DNA of 64,000 nucleotides from JAEUSE01 sp964648985 (lineage in GTDB: Bacteria; Patescibacteriota; Doudnabacteria; UBA920), in assembly GCA_964648985.1 (NCBI GenBank), contig CAZYMS010000002.1, forward strand, positions 15,927 to 79,926. Direction: 5' to 3'. A model generated the notes under the pieces. That model saw nothing but the letters and a program-made list of their open reading frames with translations. It searched no databases and had not been told where the DNA came from. How positions within the stretch are numbered: the first letter of the stretch is position 1; every line of letters starts with the position of its first letter. Both the position numbers and the translations under genes were made by a program. This document shows positions 26,480 to 36,100 of the stretch, piece by piece.

Positions 26480-27349
26480 TTACTTTGCCAAAGCCTCTTC
26501 TATAGCCTGCTTAAAGGTTGCGTACGGAAGAGCCCCAACGTACACTTTGCCGTTTACTAGTATCGTTGGCGTGCCAGTTACCCCAATCGCGCGACCAGCA
26601 GCAGTCTCCGACTCAACAGCACTCGCATACTTACCAGAATCGAGGCATGTGTTAAAATCAGCTGTTTTCAGTTTCAATGTTCGGGCAAAGGTTTTTTGAT
26701 TCTTCAGAGCGAATGCGCCCTGATTCTCCCCCTTCTGGTGAGAGAAGAGGTAATCATGATATTCCCAAAACTTACCCTGCTCGCCTGCACACTTTGCTGC
26801 CTGGGCAGATACGTCTGATTCTTCACCAAGGAACGTAAAGTCTTGGTAAACCATGGAAGCCTTGTCAGTATCTATATAATCTTTCTTAATCTCAAGATAT
26901 ACATCCTGTTGAAACTTTCCGCAGTAAGGGCACTGAAAGTCCGCAAATACTACTATTTCTACCTTAGAATCTTTTGAGCCAAGTCTGGGCGCATCTTGAG
27001 GGGGTGTAAATTCAACAAATGTTGGCTGAGGCGGCCTTTGCGGGGCAAGACCAGACGCCTCAAGCTTCGCTATACGCCCATCAAGCTGCTGCATGGTAGC
27101 TGTAGTAGATTCACTAATTCTAGTTTCTAAGTTAATTACGTAAAAACTTGAAAGCCAGGCAAATATAATAACAGTGAGAATACTTGCAGCGGCGCTATAG
27201 TAGGCAACGCGGGCCATGCGACGATTTGCCGCAAGCGCCACATCTTCAGGCGAAAGCTCTTGCTTATCTTCCTGCAGGTCTTCCAAAATATCTTCTATCC
27301 CCTCGTCGCTCTCTTCAATTGTTTTTTTCTTACTCACTTTTACGTTCAT
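26480..27349 (-). CDS. Membrane-anchored DsbA-like thiol oxidoreductase
   Basis: 289 aa. An acidic cytoplasmic N-terminus (about 1-45), one transmembrane helix (about 50-72), a coiled linker and a thioredoxin-fold domain follow. The active site is CPYC (Cys140, Cys143) with the cis-Pro loop TGTPTI. The insertion between them is the helical domain typical of DsbA/DSBA oxidoreductases. It probably forms disulfides in exported proteins. The five neighbouring Cys-rich proteins are obvious candidate substrates; this link is inferred from location. Confidence 0.88.
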   Translation of the reverse strand: MNVKVSKKKTIEESDEGIEDILEDLQEDKQELSPEDVALAANRRMARVAYYSAAASILTVIIFAWLSSFYVINLETRISESTTATMQQLDGRIAKLEASGLAPQRPPQPTFVEFTPPQDAPRLGSKDSKVEIVVFADFQCPYCGKFQQDVYLEIKKDYIDTDKASMVYQDFTFLGEESDVSAQAAKCAGEQGKFWEYHDYLFSHQKGENQGAFALKNQKTFARTLKLKTADFNTCLDSGKYASAVESETAAGRAIGVTGTPTILVNGKVYVGALPYATFKQAIEEALAK

Positions 27350-27367
27350 AACTAATCTTGTTTAAAG

Positions 27368-27805
27368 TTATTGGTTTTGGCGGCCAGTTTGGTCAAAGGG
27401 CCTACGTCTTTGGTTAGTAAATTTATCCCATGCTTCCGCTAATTTAAATAGCTGGCACGCTGATTGGTCATAAATCTTAAGTAATCCTTCAATACATTCG
27501 GAATTTACATTATAAATATCCTTTGCTTGTTCTAAGCTTACTATTGTTTCATTACATTCTGCCATTGCGTCATCTAAATACTTCTGAAAGCCCGCCCTTT
27601 GGTGCTTCTTTGCAAATCCTTCTGCAATAAGCCTAGGTACAACTTTAGACGAACGACTGAGCTGGTCAGTTAAATCAAAACGTTCTCGAGGCGGCAGCTG
27701 TGGTAGTACTTCTTGCATCACAACTAGCATGGCACCATAGGTGTTTTGGTAGACCTCCAAATCTCGGAAAGTAACGATTGGTTTCCTAGGACCATCCATA
27801 GTCAT
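27368..27805 (-). CDS. Four-helix-bundle (S23-like) protein
   Basis: 145 aa. The segments VTFRDLEVYQNTYGAML, FDLTDQLSRSSKVVPRLIAEGFAKK and FQKYLDDAMAECNETIVSLEQAKD match the four-helix-bundle family first seen in 23S rRNA intervening sequences. Unlike the copy at 8302-8664 it is intact. It lies among surface-protein genes with no sign of rRNA. Function unknown. AAGAAG 5 bases upstream supports the first ATG. Confidence 0.82.
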   Translation of the reverse strand: MTMDGPRKPIVTFRDLEVYQNTYGAMLVVMQEVLPQLPPRERFDLTDQLSRSSKVVPRLIAEGFAKKHQRAGFQKYLDDAMAECNETIVSLEQAKDIYNVNSECIEGLLKIYDQSACQLFKLAEAWDKFTNQRRRPFDQTGRQNQ

Positions 27806-27876
27806 ACAGTCTTCTTAAGACTTACTACTACTCCCCCCTCCACACTGGCGGCCACTATCTTATAACCTTTTACCTA

Positions 27877-30684
27877 CTACTGTATTTCCTCAAACGTTGG
27901 CGCACCTGCCGGTAAGACCAAGACATACGGGGTTATAAGCAGTGGCGTGGTCACCTCTTTCTCACATGCAACCCCTGCAGGCAAATTCAAACAGGCAACA
28001 TTCTGGAACCTGAACGGTCTACCTATTTGGCCGGCTGGAGCCTGTGTCTTAGCAGTAAAGGTTATAGTCCACACCTCACCCGATAGTGGCGCTAAACTGT
28101 TTCCTGCAGTAGGAGCCACAATCATACTTAACCGATTTGTACTTGGGTCATAGGTCACGTTGTTGAGCTGACACTGACCACTCGCTTCACAGCTTATAGC
28201 GAGGTTAAAACCACCGGCAGCAGTTGGCCTTATTAAATTCGTGAGCAAGTCATCTACTTTAATAGGAGTAGATATGGCAGTGGTGCCACCATTTACCAAG
28301 TTAATGGCAAACTTTACGCTATCACCCGCCACTATAGGCAATGCTGGTTCTATGGCATGATCTTGAGTTGTTTTTGCATCCCAGACCAAATCTTTATTGC
28401 GAATACGAATAATATCTTTATTAGATGGAGATAAATCGCCCTCACCCGAGTCACACGGAACCGCAGCTATGGGTGAACCAAATGCATCCTGGGTAGCCAC
28501 ACCCTCTTGCGCACCCCTATAAGTGTAGACGCGATAACGATATGCAGTATTAACGCTTGGCGGCGTAAATGTTTGACCGATTCTTGTGCCATACCCTTGC
28601 ACCTGCGCAAGCGGAACTTGCTTAAGCAAGGCCCATGATGCAGAGTTTGTGTTGTAGTAGTATATGCGATAGCCCTCAATAGAAGCCTTTGCTTTTGTCC
28701 ATGTTGCCAAAATAGTGCCACAATCGACTGCAACGCCAAGGCCTGAACTACCAGCGGTATTTGTATTGTCTACCCAGGAGTCTATAGGGCCTCCAACTTC
28801 ACTTCGGACACCAACCGTTGCACTCTTTGTATCGGAACCACCAGGACCTTTACAAACAATGGTAAAAATTGATTCAGCAAACAGAGGGGCAGATTTGGTA
28901 TTGCCTTCAACCGCACCGTTAGTGCTAAAGCCAGGACCAGCAGTTGCCTGGCATTCATCTGCCGGACCGCCAATTTGGTGCCACATAAGACGAGTGGGTC
29001 CACCGTAATCAACCGGGTTTGGGTTTGCGGTAAGTTCCACAATTGGCTTCTCTACATGAGCACAATCTTTAGTGTTCACTCCTACTGTCACGGACGCAAT
29101 TTGCTTTGCCCCGGTACCACTCGTCATGAGTCTGAATTCAGTACCATTCTTTACCCAATTACCTGTTGGAATAGTCTTTGTTTCATAGGCAAGAATACTA
29201 AATAATACCGCACCATCAGGCTGACCGTTTGCCTTGTATATACGCACCTCTGCGGGAGCATCTGCAGTTGCAGTTATGTTCGTTAGGCCAGTAGTATCAG
29301 GATTACATATTTCAATGGGGTTTGGGTTTGCGCGTACCGACCCAGTAACAGCTGCGGCTTCAACGAATAATTGCTGTGAACCAAGTCCGCACCCTGTTGC
29401 ACCGTTCGATGCTGTCCACCCTTGGCCAGCAATATTAGTAGCACCTATTGCTTTTGCCGTAACCACTGCTGAAGTACCTTGGGGTGCTGCAACCGTCGCT
29501 ACTCCCGAGTTGGAAGTAGTAAAAGTGCCGCCGCTCCAACCATTTGGAGCAAAGGCAAAAGTTGTTTCGCCAACGCGAACAGTTGTATCTGCCAGCGTCA
29601 CCGCAAACAGCTGTGTACTTGGGCAGGTTGGCTCTACTGGACATTGTACTGGTTTTGGCGAACCATTCAAAAGCGGATTAGGACCAGAACCATTTGTGTT
29701 TATGGCATATACATAAACCTGGTGAGTAAGTCCATCACGCAGACTTGCTGGCAGCGGACTCATGTAAAACCCATGATTACCGGTTATTCCAAACGCGGTA
29801 TTTACATCTGGACGATATGCGTCCGCACGAATAACTCCAACAAAGACCCCGCCATTACCCGCAGGTCCATCTTTATATATATGTACGTCTATGGAAATGC
29901 TCGGACTGTCTGGATCGAACGCCCACCCTTGTATACTACCGCCACTCCCCACAGGATTACAGGTAAGATTTTCAAAGTTTCCTTGCGGCTGCGTATCGGG
30001 AGGGGTTTGTCTTACGCCCGTGACCCGAACGGTATCCAATGCTGTGCGAACCCCGCTACTAAATCCATACAGTATAAAATCAAAGTAATCAGGAGCGCCT
30101 GTAATCCACGGCGCAGGGCACGACGTACCACCGCAATCTGTATTTGTACTAAATAAAGCCTCAGGTCCATTATTTTTACGAACCATAACTTCTACCGAGT
30201 CCACATAATCGGTATTCCACGTAATGTTGGATGTGCATGCAGAAGCCGAACCTGTAATATTACAAGGATTTGGATTTGCACGTATATTCCCACTTGGGGT
30301 ACCTGAGGACGGTGGCGGAGGTGGCGTTGGGCCAGGCGGTGGACCCATACACGAGGCATCATCTGACTCGCACGTACAACTTACGGAACAAGTGCCGGGG
30401 CCAGATGGAAGAGGTGCGTCAAGAGATGGAGACCCACAACTAGATAAATGGTATCCAGATGGGCATTGCGGACTCCCATATTCGCAAAATTGCCCTACGC
30501 CCCCACTAGATCTATTACCATAAAAAGTTACTTCCTGCCTGTCCGGACAACTAACTGCTGCAACCGCAGTAGATGCATGGGAAATGAAAAAGAGACCAGC
30601 AGCAGCGATAGCAATAAATCCAAAAGTTAGTACTGCAGGCCACCATTGCCGAATATGTTTCTGTATAGGATTGAGCGAATTCAT
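27877..30684 (-). CDS. Large secreted surface protein with DUF11-like C-terminus
   Basis: 935 aa. A hydrophobic signal lies at about 15-43 (ending VAAVSCP). A Cys-rich N-terminal region and a Pro-rich linker follow. Several Ig-like beta domains come next, then a domain with IQGWAFDPDSPSISIDVHIYKDGP and GITGNHGFYM shared with the 10747-12903 protein. A fibronectin-like segment with IEGYRIYYYNTNSASW precedes the DUF11-like end (LSPSNKDIIRIRNKD...). The C-terminus PTFEEIQ resembles PFLKEVQ of the paralogue. No LPXTG is present. It is paired with the anchored protein 30743-31336. Confidence 0.8.
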   Translation of the reverse strand: MNSLNPIQKHIRQWWPAVLTFGFIAIAAAGLFFISHASTAVAAVSCPDRQEVTFYGNRSSGGVGQFCEYGSPQCPSGYHLSSCGSPSLDAPLPSGPGTCSVSCTCESDDASCMGPPPGPTPPPPPSSGTPSGNIRANPNPCNITGSASACTSNITWNTDYVDSVEVMVRKNNGPEALFSTNTDCGGTSCPAPWITGAPDYFDFILYGFSSGVRTALDTVRVTGVRQTPPDTQPQGNFENLTCNPVGSGGSIQGWAFDPDSPSISIDVHIYKDGPAGNGGVFVGVIRADAYRPDVNTAFGITGNHGFYMSPLPASLRDGLTHQVYVYAINTNGSGPNPLLNGSPKPVQCPVEPTCPSTQLFAVTLADTTVRVGETTFAFAPNGWSGGTFTTSNSGVATVAAPQGTSAVVTAKAIGATNIAGQGWTASNGATGCGLGSQQLFVEAAAVTGSVRANPNPIEICNPDTTGLTNITATADAPAEVRIYKANGQPDGAVLFSILAYETKTIPTGNWVKNGTEFRLMTSGTGAKQIASVTVGVNTKDCAHVEKPIVELTANPNPVDYGGPTRLMWHQIGGPADECQATAGPGFSTNGAVEGNTKSAPLFAESIFTIVCKGPGGSDTKSATVGVRSEVGGPIDSWVDNTNTAGSSGLGVAVDCGTILATWTKAKASIEGYRIYYYNTNSASWALLKQVPLAQVQGYGTRIGQTFTPPSVNTAYRYRVYTYRGAQEGVATQDAFGSPIAAVPCDSGEGDLSPSNKDIIRIRNKDLVWDAKTTQDHAIEPALPIVAGDSVKFAINLVNGGTTAISTPIKVDDLLTNLIRPTAAGGFNLAISCEASGQCQLNNVTYDPSTNRLSMIVAPTAGNSLAPLSGEVWTITFTAKTQAPAGQIGRPFRFQNVACLNLPAGVACEKEVTTPLLITPYVLVLPAGAPTFEEIQ

Positions 30685-30742
30685 AAGACGTTACGTTAGT
30701 TCAAGGATACAAAAGTTTATCTAGATCTTATTTATAGTAAAA

Positions 30743-31336
30743 CTACTCGGCAGCCACACTCGGATCGGGTATACGCCTTACGCTGACTTCAATGGTACTG
30801 CCAGCGACCTCTCCAGTGACAGGCTTTATAGACACGGTCATGAAGTCACCGTTTTTGCCTGCCCCAAGGACACCTATACCATTTTGAGTCGCACTAGTGA
30901 CTATTTCCCAGCCAAATGTTTTGAAATACGTTGTATAAGCTGCAGTAACTTCTGTTACGGATTTATTTACCTGCCATTGGCGGACTGCTCCAGTACCCTG
31001 ATCTGTGGTCTCAACTGAAAAATTATGAACCACTTTCTCTGAACCTAAAAACGGCAAATCTGCCGGCAAACCCTCGGGAAGCCGATTAACCTGCACAGTA
31101 ATTTTCTGCGTTTCAGATGCTGTTTGTTTTTTGTGATTTTTTATATAGGTAGGCACATACACCAAAATAGCCAGCACTACAGCACCAACAATCACATACG
31201 TAGTAGTACGGCTTGTAAAAAGCTTCTTACCCCTCCCGAACGACTCGTGACCTTTAGGACCAAGACCACTACGGTGTCCTCTATCTGGCATCATGCTTTC
31301 CGGCAAGCCAAGGACATCATCTTTTTTTTGTTTCAT
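30743..31336 (-). CDS. Single-pass anchored protein of unknown function
   Basis: 197 aa. A basic N-terminus of about 45 aa is followed by a transmembrane helix (about 47-65), a linker and a domain (LPEGLPADLPFLGSEKV...AYTTYFKTFGWEI...) that resembles small membrane-associated domains of other CPR proteins. It is first in a two-gene unit with the 935-aa surface protein, 58 bp apart, mirroring 12903-13541 with its partner. An extended -10 lies about 30 bases upstream. Confidence 0.68.
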   Translation of the reverse strand: MKQKKDDVLGLPESMMPDRGHRSGLGPKGHESFGRGKKLFTSRTTTYVIVGAVVLAILVYVPTYIKNHKKQTASETQKITVQVNRLPEGLPADLPFLGSEKVVHNFSVETTDQGTGAVRQWQVNKSVTEVTAAYTTYFKTFGWEIVTSATQNGIGVLGAGKNGDFMTVSIKPVTGEVAGSTIEVSVRRIPDPSVAAE

Positions 31337-31364
31337 GTTTTTTACCCGCTAAAATTGCTCTTTT

Positions 31365-31373
31365 ATTATACCA
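31365..31373 (-). promoter_or_regulatory. Extended -10 promoter of the 30743 gene
   Basis: TGG-TATAAT on the minus strand, 29 bases before the ATG at 31336. A TTGACA lies further upstream (31399-31394) at a spacing too long for a normal -35. Confidence 0.55.
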
Positions 31374-31407
31374 TATAAAAAATAATTCTCACATGTCAAT
31401 TAAAACT

Positions 31408-31440
31408 TAAGGACAACCGTACCAAAGAAGGTTGTCCTTA
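31408..31440 (-). terminator. Terminator after the 56-aa Cys-rich gene
   Basis: A perfect 11-bp stem (31408-31418 / 31430-31440) has an 11-base loop. A T-run lies before it and TTTTAATT after it on the minus strand. Confidence 0.75.
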
Positions 31441-31463
31441 AAAAAAATTATACGAGTATTCCT

Positions 31464-31634
31464 TCACTCTACCTGCCCCCGATGCTCTCTGCAAGATTTT
31501 TCCATATTCACTCGACGTTTTGTACAACCGGAATAGCCACACCGGCAATGCCTGCAAGCATCGGCATCCACAGGCTTTTTCCTACCAAGCACACATCTGC
31601 CCCCCTCAGGTCCTGGACATTTCTCGTCTGCCAT
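31464..31634 (-). CDS. Small Cys-rich protein (56 aa)
   Basis: This reading frame starts at an ATG with a perfect AGGAGG (31639-31644) 4 bases upstream, ends at TGA and is followed by a terminator, so it looks like a real short gene. The product has seven Cys (6, 14, 27, 30, 32, 37, 48) and His29, with a CRHCRCGYSGC core and a basic stretch TKRR. It has no signal peptide. A small zinc-binding protein is likely; I do not recognise a family. Most of its charge is positive, so nucleic-acid binding is possible. Confidence 0.6.
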   Translation of the reverse strand: MADEKCPGPEGGRCVLGRKKPVDADACRHCRCGYSGCTKRRVNMEKSCREHRGQVE

Positions 31635-31645
31635 AATTCCTCCTT

Positions 31646-32553
31646 ACAGTAAAAAATGTAGGTATGTTGCTATACCCATCCTCAGTGCAAATACTACCCA
31701 GAAAAATGAATTCATTCCGAGCAGACTCCTATACTGAAGAAACAAAACGGAATGCGGATTAGAAAGAGAAGCCCAGCCAATCACAATTACGCTTTTGATA
31801 TTATTGGAAATACACCGCCCTTCAGTGCCAAATTGCCTTACTTTGAAGCCTCTCTTCAGAAGTACAGATGAAACTATTTTTCATTTCTTCGCACTGACGA
31901 AATATAATAATCTTTCGACCTATGCTCGTCAATATACGCAAGCTGTAAGAGTAGGCTAGTAAAAAAGAAAAGGGAGCCAAAGGCACCCTTTAAAGATTCG
32001 GAAATGAGTTGCGTATTGCATAAGGAATTTGTTTTAACAGCAGAGCTATTAAAGGTTTAACAGTACACTGTAAACAAATTTCTTATACAAAAGCATACTC
32101 GCTTCCAAAATACGATTCCCCTCCTAATGAAGTGGAAACTGACTTGCTTTTTCTAATCAACTTTGCGTTGATACAGAAAAAACATATACCCTACCCTTTC
32201 TATCTTTGCGAGTGCAAAAATATTTTATCTATATCTTTCAGCGACGCTGTTTTTAATATTCAATTTCCAAGCAAAATGCTTACCATTACGAGCCAATAGG
32301 CTAAGTAAGGATTTTTTGTTTAAAAAACAAAAAATGAAAGTGATAAGAAAACGAGACAGTGGCGGTTTGTGAAAGAAAGAAGAGAAGAAGGAAGGACTAT
32401 AATTATACTCTAATATACACCTCTCTCGCAAGTCATAATACTAAAAATGATATTCGAAGATATATACGTTCTAGTTAAAAATTAAGGATTTTGGTGCTAT
32501 ACTACATATACCCTGCTCTAGGGTAGTAATGGTTTTCATTAAATTTTAAGAAC
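31646..32553. other. Long intergenic region upstream of lemA
   Basis: About 900 bp, AT-rich, with no supported protein gene. On the minus strand a terminator-like hairpin at 31969-31990 is followed by T-rich sequence. Upstream of it lies a long imperfect hairpin (AATTTGTTT at 32026-32034 pairs with AAACAAATT at 32072-32080). Further upstream is AGGAGGGG (32125-32118) before a frame of 19 codons with a TTG or internal ATG start. These could make up a small RNA or leader. A 25-bp AT palindrome lies at 32312-32336. Confidence 0.45.
32495..32503 (+). promoter_or_regulatory. Extended -10 promoter of lemA
   Basis: TGC-TATACT about 50 bases before the lemA ATG. The same element precedes the Cys/His-rich operon. 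Confidence 0.5.
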
Positions 32554-33102
32554 ATGATTGTATTTATAGTAATTTTAGCGGTTATAGTCATTGCTGCTAT
32601 TGGCATATATAACTCCCTTGTTAAGTCTAAAAACCGTGTAGATGAGGCATGGAGCGACATAGAGGTCCAGCTCAAGCGCCGCTACGACCTCATCCCTAAC
32701 TTAGTAGAGACAGTTAAGGGATACACCAAGCAGGAATCTACCGTACTAGAAAATGTTATTAAAGCCCGCAGTGCCGCTATGAACGCAGGTAGTATGGAAG
32801 AAAAGCTTAAAGATGAGAATGCGCTCTCTGGTACCTTAAAGTCCCTCTTTGCACTTTCCGAAAGCTATCCGGACCTCAAGAGCAACCAGAACTTTATGCA
32901 GCTCCAGGGAGACATAACAGACACGGAAGATAAAATTCAGGCAAGCCGCCGTTTCTACAATGGCACCGTCCGTGACTACAACACGAAAATTCAAACCGTT
33001 CCTACGAACATTTTTGCTGGCACCCTTGGCTTTAAAGCTCGTGAGTATTTCGACATAGACGAAAAAGGACCCGAAGGACAACCGGTAAAGGTACAGTTCT
33101 AG
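32554..33102 (+). CDS. lemA: LemA family protein
   Basis: 182 aa, the usual length. An N-terminal transmembrane helix (about 2-20) is followed by the highly conserved VDEAWSDIEVQLKRRYDLIPNLVETVKGY and NIFAGTLGFKAREYF. LemA proteins are membrane-anchored helical bundles of unclear function, often encoded next to htpX, as here once the large repeat protein between them is allowed for. The three genes are on one strand with gaps of 42 and 5 bp and probably form one transcript. Confidence 0.93.
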   Translation: MIVFIVILAVIVIAAIGIYNSLVKSKNRVDEAWSDIEVQLKRRYDLIPNLVETVKGYTKQESTVLENVIKARSAAMNAGSMEEKLKDENALSGTLKSLFALSESYPDLKSNQNFMQLQGDITDTEDKIQASRRFYNGTVRDYNTKIQTVPTNIFAGTLGFKAREYFDIDEKGPEGQPVKVQF

Positions 33103-33144
33103 CAACTTCTCCATTTAAAAAACACTAAAAAAAATAAAAATCCC

Positions 33145-36100
33145 ATGGCCGAAGGGTTTGGATCAAGAGATATTAGTTCAGAATTTGAAGCAGTACGGAG
33201 CGAAACCGCGTCAGAGGCACAGGTTGAAACTGGCGCCCAAGTTGCAAAAGGGAATGCAGAAACCGATGCTGTAATACAAAAACTAATCCTGTCTGGGAAA
33301 TATGATTCTCCGGCTCAGCTAAAACGAGAGCTGGAAGGATCCACTCCGCCGCTGCGAGAAAACGAAATAAGGAGACTTACAGGTATATATGATGCATATA
33401 CCTTTTTCCAGCGTGCTGAGAGGGAAGCTGGAGAAAAATTAAACATAGCCGAAAGAGACATTCAGCTAACTAGACGCGCCCTGCGAGGACTATATAGAGA
33501 CACCGACGACCTGGAAAATAGCTTACTTCTTACCGAGCCGCCACTAGCAACCGCTACCAAAGAAACAATCCGCACACTCTATAGTATCCAAGAAAAGATT
33601 ACCGCGAATAACGGAAAAACAAGAGAAGAGAAATTCAAAGTTGACCAATTAATAGAACTTACAACGGATATATTCCGAAACGAGTTTGATCGAGACCGGC
33701 TCGAGCAAGAAATTGACCTAGTAGATCCTGAACTAACTTCCGAGCAGACCGAGGAGTTACTAAGCATTGTTGATATATATAATGCACTCCCCACAGCCGT
33801 AAAGGATGTATTTGGGCGTGGAATTATAAATGACGATTTCCAAGAAATTCAACAATACATTAATGGCTTGGACGAGAGTAAATTAAGTGCTCGCGCCCAA
33901 AACAACATAAGAGAAAATATATACGGACTTATTGGGCTTGTAACCAAAAATAACCCGGAGCAGAAAATTCTAGACGCTCTGGCAAGTGAAGACGCACAAG
34001 CAGCAGTAGAACTTACTACACGAGTACGACCAAAATCCTCTGAACAAGAAAAGCGATTGCAAGAGCTACGTGAACGCGGAATAGATTTATTAAATGAAGA
34101 AAAAATTGCTGCCCTTATACGCCGTTTAAATCAAGACAGCCCAAATTTTAATGCGGCATTTAGTGAAATAGAAAATCTAAGCACCAACCCTGACGCTCAG
34201 ATACAAGAGTTGGCGAAAAACCTAAACCAACTCGCCCAAGAGTTAGAATTGGCGCAGTACGAACTTAGTATATACACTCCCAAATTCAATACAGACTCGC
34301 TTTTGGATGTACAACTCACCATAATTCGAAGCATTCCCGAAAGGAATAGTACTTATTCCCAGAAGAAACAAGTACTATTAAACGACGCCTATGATCGCGA
34401 GGAAGACGCTGTTCGTGCAAGTTTTGGTTCGGCCCCGCTAGAAACCATTACTGCACGCATTAATGCGATCCCAGATACACGGCCAGAAAAAATTACAAAG
34501 CTTAGGAATGAATATCAAACATTTCTGGCTCAGAAAACTCTGGCTGAACAGCCAAAGCAAAACCCTGAAACCGAAGTTGAAAGTAACCCTGATATAGCAG
34601 CACTACGAGCAATTGAAGAAAAAATTCTGAAGGGGAAGTTCACGGCAAAAACTATTCTTCCCGTGCTGGAAGAAGTACCTAATGGATTTAATGCAGGCCG
34701 CCTCAACGGCATTTTCGAAATATACGGCGCTAACAAAAAAGATAGGGAACTAATACAAAAGAATAATAAAGTAAACGGACAGGCCTTAATTTATATTGAA
34801 AAAATACTGCAACGCGAATATGGAGCAGGTAGGGACCTAGAAGACGACATCGGAAAAATTCCTAGGAAACTAACGCTGGACTTGCGTACAATAATTCGAA
34901 ATATAAATGAATCACAAGTCGAGTACGAGCAAGCAAGGTCGGAGATAGCACTCCTACAAGAAGGCGAAGCAGAAGCGGGCGCCATATTGGAAAGAATCTT
35001 TAGACCCACAGGCAGAGCATACAGCGAACGAGACTTGGAAAAAGACTTGGAAATTAGTCCTCTCATCTCTGAAGAAGCAATTACCGACCTTCGGGCAGCG
35101 CTTATCTCTCGAAATGAACTCACCCAAGAACAAAGAAAAGAAGTATATGCGGCCCTACGATCTGAATCCTATGAAGACCTAAGTGGAATAAGCACTGATA
35201 TAGCCGATAGCGCTGCTACGAGCTTTGCCCTTGACCGAGCCATAAGTCAGATTATTGGAGCCGGCAATACAGATGCAGCAAAAAGAATTGTTACTGAGTA
35301 TACCGAGATACTTACCCAGAGAAGGCCACAAAAACTAGCGGAATTAGAAAGAGTAATTGCAAACGAGGAAGAACAAAATATTCTTGTTATTGCAAATGTC
35401 TATCTGCAATCTACTCCTCCGGACTTTGATAAGGTATTTGAAAAACTAAATAGCCTAACCCCCTCTCGCGAGAGCAGCAGAAGCGCTCAAGAAAGCCTAA
35501 TAGAGTTTACTGAACGACTCGAGCTTGCGTCATTTCAGGAGCAACTTGCTGCTTTCCCTTTCTCTGCCACCTCCAGCCTTGGAGCAAAACTTGCTATTAT
35601 ACAAACAATACCTCGTCGCAACCAAAACTACCTAGCAAAAATTGAAGAATTCACACAAGAAGCCTACAAAGCAGAGCTAGATTCTATTAACCTTGCTTTT
35701 ACTACCGACACAACCGCTGAAACGCTTCAGCGCATTGCACGACTACCGAAAAGCCAGACTCCTCAAACACTTGAACCACTAGAGTACTTTAAGCGGTTTT
35801 TAAATAACAATAGATATAGTCGGGAAGATCTTGCGTTAGTAGAGCAGGCAATGCAAGATGCCCAAACAGAAACAAAACAACAGGAACTGGCAGAATTCAA
35901 ACGTATCCGTTTTGTTAATGTAGATAAAGAACCACGACCAGGATATGAGCGTTCCGAGGGAGGCGCGGATCTCCTCTCTACAGCGCTGGATCCAGATACT
36001 ACGTTAGAGGCTCTTGAAAGCCGAATTAATAACACGCTAGTGTTAGACCAAGATAGGACTCGCCTCTTTGAAATATTTGAAACCGCCCAAAACTACAGCG

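Noticed and set aside
29479..30156. Plus-strand frame of 225 codons
   Set aside because: It lies antisense to the 935-aa surface protein, has no ribosome binding site and its composition is that of a shadow frame.
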